NCBI GenBank assembly: GCA_030446715.1
Contig: JAUJMU010000017.1
Span: 26,418-90,417, forward strand
Source: Cytophagales bacterium
GTDB lineage: Bacteria; Bacteroidota; Bacteroidia; Cytophagales; 172606-1
Direction of reading: 5' to 3'
Length of the DNA stretch: 64,000 nt
A program made the position numbers and the translations under genes. Below the pieces are notes generated by a model. The model was not told where the DNA came from. It made no database searches and saw only the letters and a list, made by a program, of their open reading frames with translations. This document shows, in pieces, positions 17,768-27,372 of this stretch (positions are counted from its first letter, which is position 1; every line of letters begins with the position of its first letter).

Positions 17768-20194
17768 TTAATCCCCCTTCAGGTTTTTGACCGGCTTCAT
17801 CAGGGCGGCGCGGATGGACTGGTAGCTGATTGTGAGCAGGGCGATGATCACCGCCGTCAGGCCGGCCAACAAGAATACTTCCGGACTCAGATCCGTCTTG
17901 TAGACGTAATCCTCCAGCCATTTTTTCATCAGGTACCAGCCGATGGGCACTGCAATCGCAAAGGAGATCAGCACCAGTTTGAGGAAGTTGAGCGACAGCA
18001 GGGCCAGAATGCTCTTTACCGATGCCCCCAGCACCAGCCGGATGCTGATTTCCTTGCCGCGCTGCTCCACCATAAACGCCGACAGGGCAAACAGACCAAG
18101 GCACGCCACCACTATCGCCAGTACCGCGAAGGTGGAGAAGACCCGTCCCATGCGCAGTACGTCCTTGTACATCACCGCAAACTTCTCGTCGAGGAAACTG
18201 TAGCGGATCGGCTGATCGGGAGAAAACGTTTTCCAAAGATCCGTCACCGAGGCCAGCAACCCGGGCGGGTCCGCCGTATTCACTTTCAGGGAGATGATGG
18301 ACGGGCTGTGTCCCAGGGTCAGGCAGAGCGGCCGGATTTCTTCCTTCATGGAAGAATAGTGAAAATCTTCCACCACGCCGATGATCGTGTAGGGCTGCCA
18401 GTTCTGGATGCGCTTGCCTACCGGATTGTCGAGCCCCAGTTCCTTTGCCATGGCCTGATTGATGATCACGGCGGCAGAGTCGGTTGGCATTTCGGGGGAA
18501 AAATTGCGGCCGGCCACCAGCTTTATGCCCAGGGTCCGGAGGTAGTCGTGATCTATTCTCCACATCTGGCCGCCAACGCCCTTCTCCTCCTGCGATTTAC
18601 CCTCAATGAAGAAAGTATTTCCGTTCCGTTTGGTGCCCTTTACCGGCAGATAATCACCGATACTGGCGTGTTTGATGCCCGACAACTGAACCAGCTCCTT
18701 TTTGAAGGAATGTACTTTGTCGCCCATGGTATTGGCACCGTGCAGCAGTATTATCCGGTCTTTGTCAAAGCCAACCTTTTTATTGAGAATATAGCCCATC
18801 TGCCGGTAAATGATAAATGTGCCAATGATCAGGACAATGGAAGTGGTAAACTGAAACACCACCAGGGCACTGCGCATGGACGATTTTTTGCTTCCTAGGG
18901 CGAGTCTTCCCTTCAGTACGTTGATTGGTTTGAAGGAAGAAAGATAAAATGCCGGGTACAGACCCGCCAGTAAGCCGGTCACCGCAGCCCCGGCCGTCAT
19001 CAGTGGCAACAGCCACCACTCATTCAGCGGGATCGTCAGCGATTTGGAGGCGAGGTCGTTGAAAAGCGGCAAAAACAGCCACGCCAGCAGCATACCCAGC
19101 GCAAAAGAAAGGAAGCTGAACAGCAGAGACTCAGCCAGAAACTGCGTGACAAGGCTCTGGCGGTCACAGCCAACGGCCTTGCGCAGGCCTACTTCCACGG
19201 CCCGGTTGGCCGATCTGGCCGTGGAAAGGTTTACGAAATTGATACAGGCCAGAATCATAATGAACGCCGCAATGCCGCCGAAAAGCCATACCAGCCGGAT
19301 GTCTCCGCGGGATAAGCCATCCTCAAAAATATCGTTTGATTTCAGGTAAATATCCTTTACCGGCTGCAGATCAAAGTGCAGTTTACTTACCATGTTACCC
19401 GCATCCACGTTGCCGGCCTGCCGCTCAGCGGGCACCAGGTATTTTTTGGTGATTTCGTCCAGCAGGTTGGAGAGCCGGCCGGCATCCGTGCCGGGCTTCA
19501 GCCGCACATACGTAAAATAATTCTGGGCCCGCCAGTAGGTCTGCTCCCCTTCCCAGAGCTCCCGGCCCCTCATGGTGATCAGAAAGTCGTAGTTCAGGTG
19601 CGAATTGGCGGGAAAATTTTCCATAACGCCTCCGATGGTGAGCGGCTGCTTCAGGTCGTTGTTCAGGTACATTACCTTGCCCACCGGGTTCTGGCCGGGA
19701 AAATATTTCTCCGCTTTGCGCTGCGAAATAACAATGGAATTGGGAGCATCCAGGGCATGCCGGGCGTCGCCGTACACCATCGGGGTACCCAGAATGTCGA
19801 GCACCTCCTGATCCGCGTAGGCAAAGCCCTCTTCGTAGGCACTCTCCTTCCGGTCAGCCGGTCTGATCTGATTGCTGCCGGCTCCGAACAATTCGCCGGC
19901 ATTGATGCGGCCCACCTTTTCCACCTCGGGGTATTCTTCCTTCAGCACCCCGGCAAACGGGGCGGGGAAGTAAACGCTTTTCAGCAGATCTCCATCCTCC
20001 TTATATTCTGCCACTACCCGGTAGATTTGGTCAGCGTCCGGGTAATGGCGGTCGTAACTCAGCTCGTCGCGGATAAACAGGGAAATCAGCAGGCAGGCGG
20101 CAATGCCCAGGGCAAAGCCTCCCATTTTGATCGAAGAACACATCGGTTGCTTGAGCAGTCTGCGCCAGGCGATGGTCAGGTAGTTACGAAGCAT
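17768..20194 (-). CDS. ABC transporter permease, MacB/FtsX type
   Basis: I use the ATG at 20194 because MLRNYLTIAWRRLLKQP is the stereotyped start of this family; the 32 upstream codons of the track ORF are not conserved in character. The product of about 808 residues has one N-terminal membrane helix, a MacB periplasmic core domain, three FtsX helices in the middle, then a second periplasmic domain and three C-terminal helices (the last ending SYQSIRAALMKPVKNLKGD). Such double-FtsX permeases work with a separate ATPase in envelope stress, peptide or lipoprotein export. No ATPase gene is nearby. Unlike the two plus-strand paralogues, it lacks the prefix domain and a PadR partner. Confidence 0.85.
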   Translation of the reverse strand: MLRNYLTIAWRRLLKQPMCSSIKMGGFALGIAACLLISLFIRDELSYDRHYPDADQIYRVVAEYKEDGDLLKSVYFPAPFAGVLKEEYPEVEKVGRINAGELFGAGSNQIRPADRKESAYEEGFAYADQEVLDILGTPMVYGDARHALDAPNSIVISQRKAEKYFPGQNPVGKVMYLNNDLKQPLTIGGVMENFPANSHLNYDFLITMRGRELWEGEQTYWRAQNYFTYVRLKPGTDAGRLSNLLDEITKKYLVPAERQAGNVDAGNMVSKLHFDLQPVKDIYLKSNDIFEDGLSRGDIRLVWLFGGIAAFIMILACINFVNLSTARSANRAVEVGLRKAVGCDRQSLVTQFLAESLLFSFLSFALGMLLAWLFLPLFNDLASKSLTIPLNEWWLLPLMTAGAAVTGLLAGLYPAFYLSSFKPINVLKGRLALGSKKSSMRSALVVFQFTTSIVLIIGTFIIYRQMGYILNKKVGFDKDRIILLHGANTMGDKVHSFKKELVQLSGIKHASIGDYLPVKGTKRNGNTFFIEGKSQEEKGVGGQMWRIDHDYLRTLGIKLVAGRNFSPEMPTDSAAVIINQAMAKELGLDNPVGKRIQNWQPYTIIGVVEDFHYSSMKEEIRPLCLTLGHSPSIISLKVNTADPPGLLASVTDLWKTFSPDQPIRYSFLDEKFAVMYKDVLRMGRVFSTFAVLAIVVACLGLFALSAFMVEQRGKEISIRLVLGASVKSILALLSLNFLKLVLISFAIAVPIGWYLMKKWLEDYVYKTDLSPEVFLLAGLTAVIIALLTISYQSIRAALMKPVKNLKGD

Positions 20195-20608
20195 GGGTTG
20201 AGTGTAAAAGGTTAAGGTGTTTTGTGTGTGCAAAAATGTGATTGCCAGCGGTGTAACCGCTACCGGCCGGCGCCGCGAATATTTTACCAATGCGCCTTTA
20301 CCGGAACTACAATACCGGTGCCAAACGGAATTAATGCCTCCTCAGGTGCAGAAGGACATATTTGCGTACAGCCATTGTCCGCAACCGGACAGCAGCCGGA
20401 CAGTAAGGAACTTCTGGTATATCCATCTTCAGGATACTTTTTCGGAGCGAGTGCTGATTGTTAAATAAAAACCAATCTGTTTACAATTTTTTATAAACAG
20501 GTGCAGTTCTTTTTGTAAATTCAGGCGCAGCTCTTCCGCGTTACGGACCAATCCGCGATTTTCTATACCGGAAATTCATCCCGGGGTAGGCAACCAGTAC
20601 CCGATTTA
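20195..20608. other. divergent intergenic region
   Basis: About 410 bp between the minus-strand permease and the plus-strand DUF5686 gene, so it must hold two promoters. An inverted repeat CTGTTTA/TAAACAG with an AT-rich loop lies at 20477-20500. The small ORFs annotated here (20217-20468, 20222-20464) have no protein-like features. Confidence 0.4.
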
Positions 20609-23134
20609 TTGCATTCTAAAGAGGAAAACATCCTTCTCTTGAACAGTTTTACCAAACTACTGATCAACGGTCTGCTGTTGTCACTGCTGGCAACGGGTGG
20701 CTTCGCGCAGAGCATCAGCGGACACGTGTACGATCAGGAAGGCAAACCCATTCCCTACGCCAATGTATTCATCCGGGAGCACGCCAACGGCACCGCGGCC
20801 GACGAAAGGGGGCGGTACTTCCTCACGCTTGACCCCGGGGTGTATCACTTAGTATACTCCTCCCTCGGCTACCAGTCCGTAACCGTAGAGGTGGTCGTAC
20901 GCGACGGGCCGCTGGTGAAAGACGTAAGGCTGGCACTTTCCACCACCGAACTTGACGAAATCGTGGTAAAGGCGACCAAAAAAGACCCGGCCTACGAAAT
21001 CATCCAGAACGTAATTGCCAATAAGGAGAAATACCTGAAAGGGGTGCAAAGCTACCGGGCTGATGTGTACGTGAAGGCCACGGAGGTGGTGGACCCGAAG
21101 AAAAAGAAGGAGAAGCCGGCCCCCGACGAAAGTGACGACCTCTCCCGGTCCGGTCCGCCACCCGACCCGTTTGCCGAAGAGCGGAAAAAGGAGCAGGCCC
21201 GCCTGCAAAATATCAATCTGGTGGAAATGCAGCTGGTACTCAACTACCAGTACCCCGATAAATACAAGGAGGAACGTACCGGCTACAAAGCTTACGGCAA
21301 TAAAGGGGGGCTTTATATTCCATTATTCAGTGAAATTGACTTTAATTTTTACCACAACCTGGTCAGCCTGAAGGGCATTGCCGAAGTGCCGGTCATTTCG
21401 CCGGTGAGCCGGTTTGCGATCCTGTCCTACAAATACAAGCTGGAGGAGACTACCCGCGAAAATGGTCTTTTTGTGTACAAAATAAAGGTGACGCCCCGCA
21501 AGACCGGCGACGCCACCTGCCACGGCTACGTGTACGTAAACGACAGCCTCTGGAACATCAACCGCCTCGAACTGACCATGGAAAAGGGCGGCTTGCGGTT
21601 CTACGATAGGTTTACCATCAAACAGACTTACGAGCAGATCGCTGAAGACCTCTGGTTACCCAACCGTCAGGAATTTACGTACGAAACCAAAGCGGGAGGC
21701 CGCGCCTTCCGGGGCAATACGGTGTTGTATTTTACCGGTTACCAGCGGGATTATGCGTTTCCTTCGCGTTTCTTCGGCAACGAAGTGGCCGTTACTACCA
21801 AAGAAGCCTACGGGCAGGATTCAACGTTCTGGAACCGAACCCGGCCGGAGGCGCTTTCTTCCGATCAGCAGAAGGTGATCCAATACCGCGACAGCGTGGA
21901 GGCGGCCCACAAGACGAAAGCCTATCTGGACTCCATGGAGGCAAAATTCAATAAAATCACGCCGGGGGAATTGATCTACCAGGGTATCGGCTTCCGGAGA
22001 GAGGCCAAGAAAAGCCAGCTTTACATTGCGCCGATCTTGGGCATGATCAACTTTGAAGTTATCGGCGGTTTCCGGCTGGGCACCAACGTGTGGTACTTCC
22101 GCCGGTTTGAGAACGGCCGGATGTTCAATACGCAAGCCACCTTCAACGTAGGTCTGAAGAATTCTGACTGGAACGGCAGCCTCAACTTCTGGACCCGCTA
22201 CAACCCCTACCGGCTGGGCGATTTTTCGGTCCGGGTGGGCCGCAATTTTCAATCCATCAACAGCTTCGACGCCTACCTCAGTCAGCTGCGCATTTCCAAC
22301 TTCATTCTGCACGAACACATTGACCTGTTTCACCGGATTGAGCTGTTCAATGGCTTCTACCTGGGTGCCGAACTGGGTTACCACAACCGGCATTCGGTGG
22401 ATAACTTCGACCGCACCTCCATCCTGAACCGGGTCATTAAGGAAGACGACCCGATTGAGTTCCAAAATTACCAGGCGCTGATCACCACACTGCGGTTATC
22501 CTACACACCGTGGCAGCGGTACATGCGCGAACCGAACCAGAAAGTAGTGCTGGGCAGCCGGTTCCCAACGTTCAGCATGGTCCACCGGCGGGGCTGGAAT
22601 GGCCTGGCAGGCAGCGACATCGACTTTGATTACCTTGAGTTTGCGGTGGACCAGAATCTGACCCTCAGCACCCTTGGCAACTCGCGGTACAACATCACCG
22701 CTGGAAAGTTTGTGAATAGCCGCGACCTGCGTTACGTGGACCTGAAGCGGTTCCGGCGGTCCGATCCGTTCCTGTATTCCGATCCGCTGCACTCCTTTCA
22801 GTTGCTGGATTCTGCCCTTTCGGCCACCGACCTGTTTTTTGAGGCGCACTACATCCACCACTTCAACGGGGCAATGATCAACAACATACCGCTGATCAAA
22901 AAGACCCGCATCCGCACCGTGGCTGGTGCCGGTACGATGTGGCTGGCTGAAAACGGGTACCGGTATTCGGAAGTATTCGGCGGCGTGGAACGCATCTTCA
23001 AGCTGGGAGCCCGGCGCCGCCTGCGTCTCGGCGTGTACGGCGTGGTGTCGCAAACGAACCGCCTCGCCCCGCAGACCGGCTACAAGGTTTCCTTCGACAT
23101 CATTGACACCTGGAAACGGGACTGGAGTTATTAG
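20609..23134 (+). CDS. DUF5686 and carboxypeptidase-regulatory-like outer-membrane protein
   Basis: The 841-residue product has a signal segment ending near GGFAQ, a carboxypeptidase-regulatory-like beta-sandwich (SGHVYDQEGKPIPYANVFIR), the conserved LDEIVVKATKKDPAYEIIQ linker, and then a long DUF5686 region rich in beta-hairpins, probably an outer-membrane barrel, ending in an aromatic residue (WKRDWSY). The start is uncertain: there is no ATG, and the track's start is TTG at 20609; another TTG lies ten codons further in. Family function is not established; members are widespread in Bacteroidota outer membranes. Confidence 0.8.
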   Translation: MHSKEENILLLNSFTKLLINGLLLSLLATGGFAQSISGHVYDQEGKPIPYANVFIREHANGTAADERGRYFLTLDPGVYHLVYSSLGYQSVTVEVVVRDGPLVKDVRLALSTTELDEIVVKATKKDPAYEIIQNVIANKEKYLKGVQSYRADVYVKATEVVDPKKKKEKPAPDESDDLSRSGPPPDPFAEERKKEQARLQNINLVEMQLVLNYQYPDKYKEERTGYKAYGNKGGLYIPLFSEIDFNFYHNLVSLKGIAEVPVISPVSRFAILSYKYKLEETTRENGLFVYKIKVTPRKTGDATCHGYVYVNDSLWNINRLELTMEKGGLRFYDRFTIKQTYEQIAEDLWLPNRQEFTYETKAGGRAFRGNTVLYFTGYQRDYAFPSRFFGNEVAVTTKEAYGQDSTFWNRTRPEALSSDQQKVIQYRDSVEAAHKTKAYLDSMEAKFNKITPGELIYQGIGFRREAKKSQLYIAPILGMINFEVIGGFRLGTNVWYFRRFENGRMFNTQATFNVGLKNSDWNGSLNFWTRYNPYRLGDFSVRVGRNFQSINSFDAYLSQLRISNFILHEHIDLFHRIELFNGFYLGAELGYHNRHSVDNFDRTSILNRVIKEDDPIEFQNYQALITTLRLSYTPWQRYMREPNQKVVLGSRFPTFSMVHRRGWNGLAGSDIDFDYLEFAVDQNLTLSTLGNSRYNITAGKFVNSRDLRYVDLKRFRRSDPFLYSDPLHSFQLLDSALSATDLFFEAHYIHHFNGAMINNIPLIKKTRIRTVAGAGTMWLAENGYRYSEVFGGVERIFKLGARRRLRLGVYGVVSQTNRLAPQTGYKVSFDIIDTWKRDWSY

Positions 23135-23534
23135 AAAGATGTTGGGATGATTGAATAGCTTTTTACCTCACTACTGGGTTTCCACCTGATAAGGCATAAA
23201 AGATTAACGTTTACCCACAAACCACTACGTTATTCAGTCCAGAGTGAGGGAGCCGTCGGCGAAACGGGTGCGGTGGGGGTGCAGCAACCGCGTGGCAGGT
23301 TCCCTGCCTGTGGGGTGGCCACAACCGAGCATGTGAATGCGAAGGGCACGGAGGCGGGAGCCGAATGTACCGAACATAGTTCTGCGAAGTCAAAAGTAAG
23401 ACTCACGGGTATTTTTCCTTCTTACAGATGTGGTGGAAATGTCACTCCTAAGATGAAGACGGAACAGAATTGGATCGGTGAGTAGTTAGCCTTATGATTA
23501 CAGGCCTACACAATTATGTATTCCCAAAGGAAAT
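23135..23534. other. intergenic, no gene seen
   Basis: About 400 bp between two convergent genes. The central 23240-23400 part is GC-rich, with small open frames on both strands that show no recognisable motif. A short inverted repeat (GGCAGGTTCCCTGCC) is near 23295. I see nothing else. Confidence 0.35.
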
Positions 23535-24899
23535 TTACTGCCTGTCAGGTAATTGCTTACCCGAAGTTTCCCTGTCCCCAAAATCCTCTTCGTAAACCAC
23601 TTCGCCGTTCAGGCGGCTAAACCGGGTATAGTCTACGGAGCCGGTGCCTTCAAATTCGTAGCTGATGCCCACTACCTGTGCCGGTTTGTTCGGAAAAGTA
23701 GCCTCGTACGCCTTTTGCCCGTCTACGAACAGCTGCACCTGCCGGTCACGCACCTCGCACCGCACCGTTACCCACTGGTCTTGCCCGAAGCCGAAGGCCG
23801 AAAGATCCGTTTCGTTGCCGGGCACCCGGAGGCCCGCCATGTAAAGGCTCAGATTAGCAATGCAGCCCTTGGCACTCAGGGGAATGGCAAAAATGTCCTC
23901 CTGGCAGAGAATGATAATGTCCATATTCTGACAGGCGGCGGAGCCGCTGCTGTAATCACTTTTCAACCGGGTCTCAAAGATGAAGTTGTCGTTACGCAGG
24001 CCCTGCAGGTCGGGTACGTGCCGGTACCGGACCACCGGAGGCTTTGGCTGCATCGGGATGTTCTGCCGCTCAATGGCCGCCACCGGCAGGTGCAGCACGC
24101 CGTCTCTGACCGTTTCTTTCTGCTCAAAGTACACGGGTACAGGTTCCTGTTTTACAGCAACAACCCAGTCTTCGGAGGGAATGTATAAATCATGCTCCCG
24201 GACCACGTGGCCGCCAACCACCAGTTTGGCCCTGAAAAAGCCGGGGTAGTAATAGATTGAAGTATGATTTTGACCGTTTCTGGGCACCAACTGGCGGCGC
24301 CGGGCATCCCATGACTGCTGGATAAATACCGAGTCGGTGGGGGAAGCCGAGGCGTCGTAGCTGAATACGACTGAATTGGGTAATACCTCTGGTCACCGGC
24401 CGTCAGCTGAAGGAATAATCGGCCGGATCAGGTGGCAGGGTGCCGAATGGTTCTGGAAAAACACCAGCACGCCGGCCAGTGCCACGCCAATAGCAGCCCC
24501 GGGCCCACCAGCGACTCCGGGTTTGCCGCTGCCAGGCTGGTTCTTTCCTGACATTCCCCGCGACGCCGGTAACAGGGGAAGAAATTTCGGCAGAGACCTC
24601 CACCCTATCTTGAACAGCACACTTAAGTCCTGCCAGTTTTCGTAACCGGCAAATACGGCCAGTGCATTCAGCGTGGTTTCGGTCGGCGCGGGATTCGTAC
24701 TTCACCCGGCCCCACACCCGCTTCAGGGTGGTTACGCTCAGGGAAATTCCGGTTTCGGTGGGCAATGGCATCACTCAGCCGTTCAAAATCGCCGGTGGTC
24801 AGCTTGCCGCCTGCCCCCAACCCATCTTTGCTTCAATCGCCTTCAGGCATTGCTGCAGGATTTGTTCATCCGGCCCGAAATGGTTTTGCTGGTTATCAT
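23535..24899 (-). pseudogene. membrane protein with N-terminal HTH-like and C-terminal jelly-roll domains, several frameshifts
   Basis: Joining frames gives a gene of about 450 codons. The N-terminus reads DEQILQQCLKAIEAKMGWG, TTGDFERLSDAIA and SLSVTTLKRVWGRVKYES, then TLNALAVFAGYENWQDL, a helical DNA-binding-like module recurrent in Cytophagales. A transmembrane segment follows (IGVALAGVLVFF). The next part holds SVVFSYDASASPTDSVFIQQ and YYYPGFFRAKLVV, a PKD-like sheet. The open 251-codon frame at the end is a LamG-type jelly-roll with VRCEVRDRQVQLFVDG. At least four indels fall in the first 700 bp. It is divergent from another broken jelly-roll gene at 25026. The arrangement suggests a one-component sensor, but the function is not known. 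Confidence 0.6.
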
Positions 24900-25025
24900 T
24901 GGTTTACTTTTTGGCTCCCGGCAGCCTTGCACGCACTTGAACAGAAGTTGAACGGGCTTGAATGGACATTCCGGCCTGCATTGTCCACTTTCGGTTCATC
25001 CTTTCACTTCAATCAAAGTACCGAA

Positions 25026-26131
25026 ATGAAAACGTTAAATCAAATGCTATGGGTATTAATTATTGCATTGCTGCTGTTGCCATCCGTGGGCAGCGCGCTC
25101 AGACGGTGGTGCCCTTTACGGAGGAACACTGGGACTTCAGCGCCGGAGAGTACACCCGGAAGAATATAAGGGTAAGCAGGCCATTCACCTCAGGAAAGGC
25201 CCTGCCGTCCTGAAAGAAGTGCAGTTCCGGAATGGAATCATTGAGTACGATGTGGCCTTTCCACAGGAACGGGCTTTCATCGGCGTATCCTTCCGGAAGC
25301 AGGATGACAAAAATCACGAGGAATTTTACATGCGGTCCCACCAGTCGGGCAATCCCGATGCTACGCAATACACATGCCCGTATACAATGGAAAGGAGTCG
25401 TGGCAGCTTTACCACGGGGAAGGCTTCAACGCCCCGGTAAAATACCTGTTTAATGAGTGGATGCACGTTAAGCTAGTATTGCAGGAGGGCCAGATGGAAG
25501 TGTACATCAATGACATGAACAAACCTGCCTTATTTGTGCCCGAATTGAAGCGGGCTATGCGGCCCGGTACCATTTCCCTCGGGGGCGGTGCCCGCCGCCA
25601 ATTTCAGCTATACCCTTTCCGAAAAGCCGCCGATGATCAGCGTAGCCAAAAAAGCCGCCCCGGCTCGGAAGGCACCATTGCTCCGCTGGCAGGTATCAGA
25701 CGCTTTTCCGGGAGAAGAATCTGGAAAATGTGCTGCAACTACCGGCCAGCCAGAAGAACGGATTGAAGTGGCAGACGCTGCCAGCCGAGTGACGGGAATG
25801 GTGAACCTTGCCACCGGACCAGAGATGTCGGAGACGCATAATACGTCCTTTGCCCGCGTGGTGATCCAGTCAGATAAGGCGCAGGTGAAAAGATTGCAAC
25901 TGGGCTTCAGTGACCGTGCCAAGGTATACCTCAACGATCAGATTCTCTACAGCGGCCACGATGAGTTTATGTCCCGCGACTACCGCTTTCTGGGCCTGGC
26001 GGGTTATTATGACGAAGTATACCTGCCTCTCAAAAGGGCGCAACGAGTTGTGGATTGCCATTTCGGAGACTTTCGGGGGCTGGGGCCTCAAGGGAGCCAT
26101 TGCCGACCAGACGGGCATCAAAATAGAATAA
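25026..26131 (+). pseudogene. secreted DUF1080-like (LamG jelly-roll) protein, several frameshifts
   Basis: Fragments in three frames join into one product of about 365 residues. It has a signal peptide (MKTLNQMLWVLIIALLLLPSVGS), then TVVPFTEEHWDFSAGEYTRK, IIEYDVAFPQERAFIGVSFR, EEFYMRSHQSGNPDA and NEWMHVKLVLQEGQMEVYIN. These are typical of the concanavalin-like DUF1080/GH16-like fold. A second half holds RLQLGFSDRAKVYLNDQILY and NELWIAISETFGGWGL. At least five frame changes are needed. The flanking DUF2911 gene is intact, so damage is local. A carbohydrate-binding extracellular role is inferred from the fold only. Confidence 0.6.
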
Positions 26132-26214
26132 CTCCGCTGATCACTTAATACTTGTCCCATTCCGGTTTTCCGGTGTAAATTGGACCTTCATCTTTTCTAT
26201 AAACCCACATTCAA

Positions 26215-26772
26215 ATGAAAGTTTCAAACATCACTGCAGCCCGAAAAGGAATTTTACCGGTTATCTGGATGGCGATGCTTTTTGTGTCCGTCTCCTGCCT
26301 CGGTCAGGACGACAAGTCGAAGCGGCCCAGCCCTCCCGCCAAAGTCACCGAAAAGGTGGGCAACACCACCGTTACCATCGACTACAGCCGTCCTTCGGTA
26401 AAAGGCCGGAAGATTTTCGGTGAAATGGAGCCCTACGGCAAAGTATGGCGCACCGGAGCCAACGAAGCCACTACTTTTGAAGTGAGCAACGCCGTCAACA
26501 TTGAAGGACAACCCCTGCCGGCCGGGAAATATGGTCTCTTTACCATTCCCGGGGAGAACGAATGGACGGTCATCTTCAACAAAGTACCCAATCAGTCGGG
26601 TGCCTTCAATTATGACGAGAAGCAGGACGCCCTGCGCGTAAAGGTGAAGCCGAAGAAAACGGCCAAGCCCACCGAGATGCTGACCTTCAACATCAACAAA
26701 AACGGTCAGGTAGCCATGCTGTGGGAAAACACCGAAGTGAACTTCAAAGTGTCTCCGGCCAAAGCCCAGTAA
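26215..26772 (+). CDS. DUF2911 domain protein, exported
   Basis: The 185-residue product starts with a hydrophobic export signal (ILPVIWMAMLFVSVSC). The cysteine could be lipidated, although the lipobox is imperfect. The DUF2911 domain covers most of the rest with its signature TIDYSRPSVKGRKIFGEMEPYGKVWRTGANEAT and PAGKYGLFTIPGENEWTVIF. DUF2911 proteins are common in Bacteroidota and have no assigned activity. The gene is followed by a good intrinsic terminator and stands alone. Confidence 0.85.
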   Translation: MKVSNITAARKGILPVIWMAMLFVSVSCLGQDDKSKRPSPPAKVTEKVGNTTVTIDYSRPSVKGRKIFGEMEPYGKVWRTGANEATTFEVSNAVNIEGQPLPAGKYGLFTIPGENEWTVIFNKVPNQSGAFNYDEKQDALRVKVKPKKTAKPTEMLTFNINKNGQVAMLWENTEVNFKVSPAKAQ

Positions 26773-26783
26773 TTGTCGCCCGC

Positions 26784-26822
26784 AAAAACCGGAAGGTTAT
26801 TGAAAACCCTCCGGTTTTTTGT
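26784..26822 (+). terminator. intrinsic terminator after the DUF2911 gene
   Basis: AAAAACCGGA(A)GG pairs with CCCTCCGGTTTTTT across a short loop, and the hairpin ends in a T-run. It starts eleven bases after the stop codon. Confidence 0.75.
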
Positions 26823-26978
26823 TTTGTGGCCGGTGCCCCAAACCGCACACCTGCTGTCCGGATCAGGACACCTCCTACCCCTTTCCCTCCCCGGAAAAGG
26901 CCTTTCCCGGGCTTCTGCGCGCTTTTTCATTTTCTGGCAGGCTATTTGTCCGGCAAAATCTTATAAAATAATCCATTT

Positions 26979-27317
26979 ATGAAAAGGGTGTACCTGGGGG
27001 AGTTTGAGGAGATCGTATTGCTTACAGTAGCCGTACTGTTCGGGCAGGCCTACGGCGTGACGGTTACCCAAGAAATTGAGCGGCAAACGGGCCGTTCGGT
27101 GACGTTCAGCACGGTGCACACCACCCTGCAACGACTGGAAGAAAAAGGTTTTCTGGCTTCCGGCATGGGCGGCGCCACGGCTGAAAGAGGAGGGCGGCGG
27201 AAACGCTTTTACTCGGTAACTGCCGCCGGCGCCCAGGCCCTGCAGGAGATTCACCAGGTGCGTGCCCGGCTCTGGAGCCAGGTGCATCCGCAGGCCCTGC
27301 GGCTGGGCGTAGTCTGA
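26979..27317 (+). CDS. PadR-family transcriptional regulator
   Basis: The 112-residue protein is a short PadR: LGEFEEIVLLTVAVLFGQAY starts the winged helix, VTVTQEIERQTGRSVTFSTVHTTLQRLEEKGFL is the recognition part, and GGRRKRFYSVTAAGAQALQE is the wing. It lies 55 bp upstream of a prefix-domain permease and most likely regulates it. It is clearly related to the PadR at 30066 (shared LGEFEEIVLL, GRRKR and VTAAG motifs), so the two regulator-permease modules look like a tandem duplication. Confidence 0.9.
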   Translation: MKRVYLGEFEEIVLLTVAVLFGQAYGVTVTQEIERQTGRSVTFSTVHTTLQRLEEKGFLASGMGGATAERGGRRKRFYSVTAAGAQALQEIHQVRARLWSQVHPQALRLGVV

Positions 27318-27372
27318 ACCTTGATTTTGGGAATGAAAAGATTAACAGGACTCTATAGCTGTACCTATCCGT

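Noticed and set aside
17736-18563. 275-aa minus ORF
   Set aside because: Shifted frame of the permease; low-complexity Gly/Arg-rich translation.
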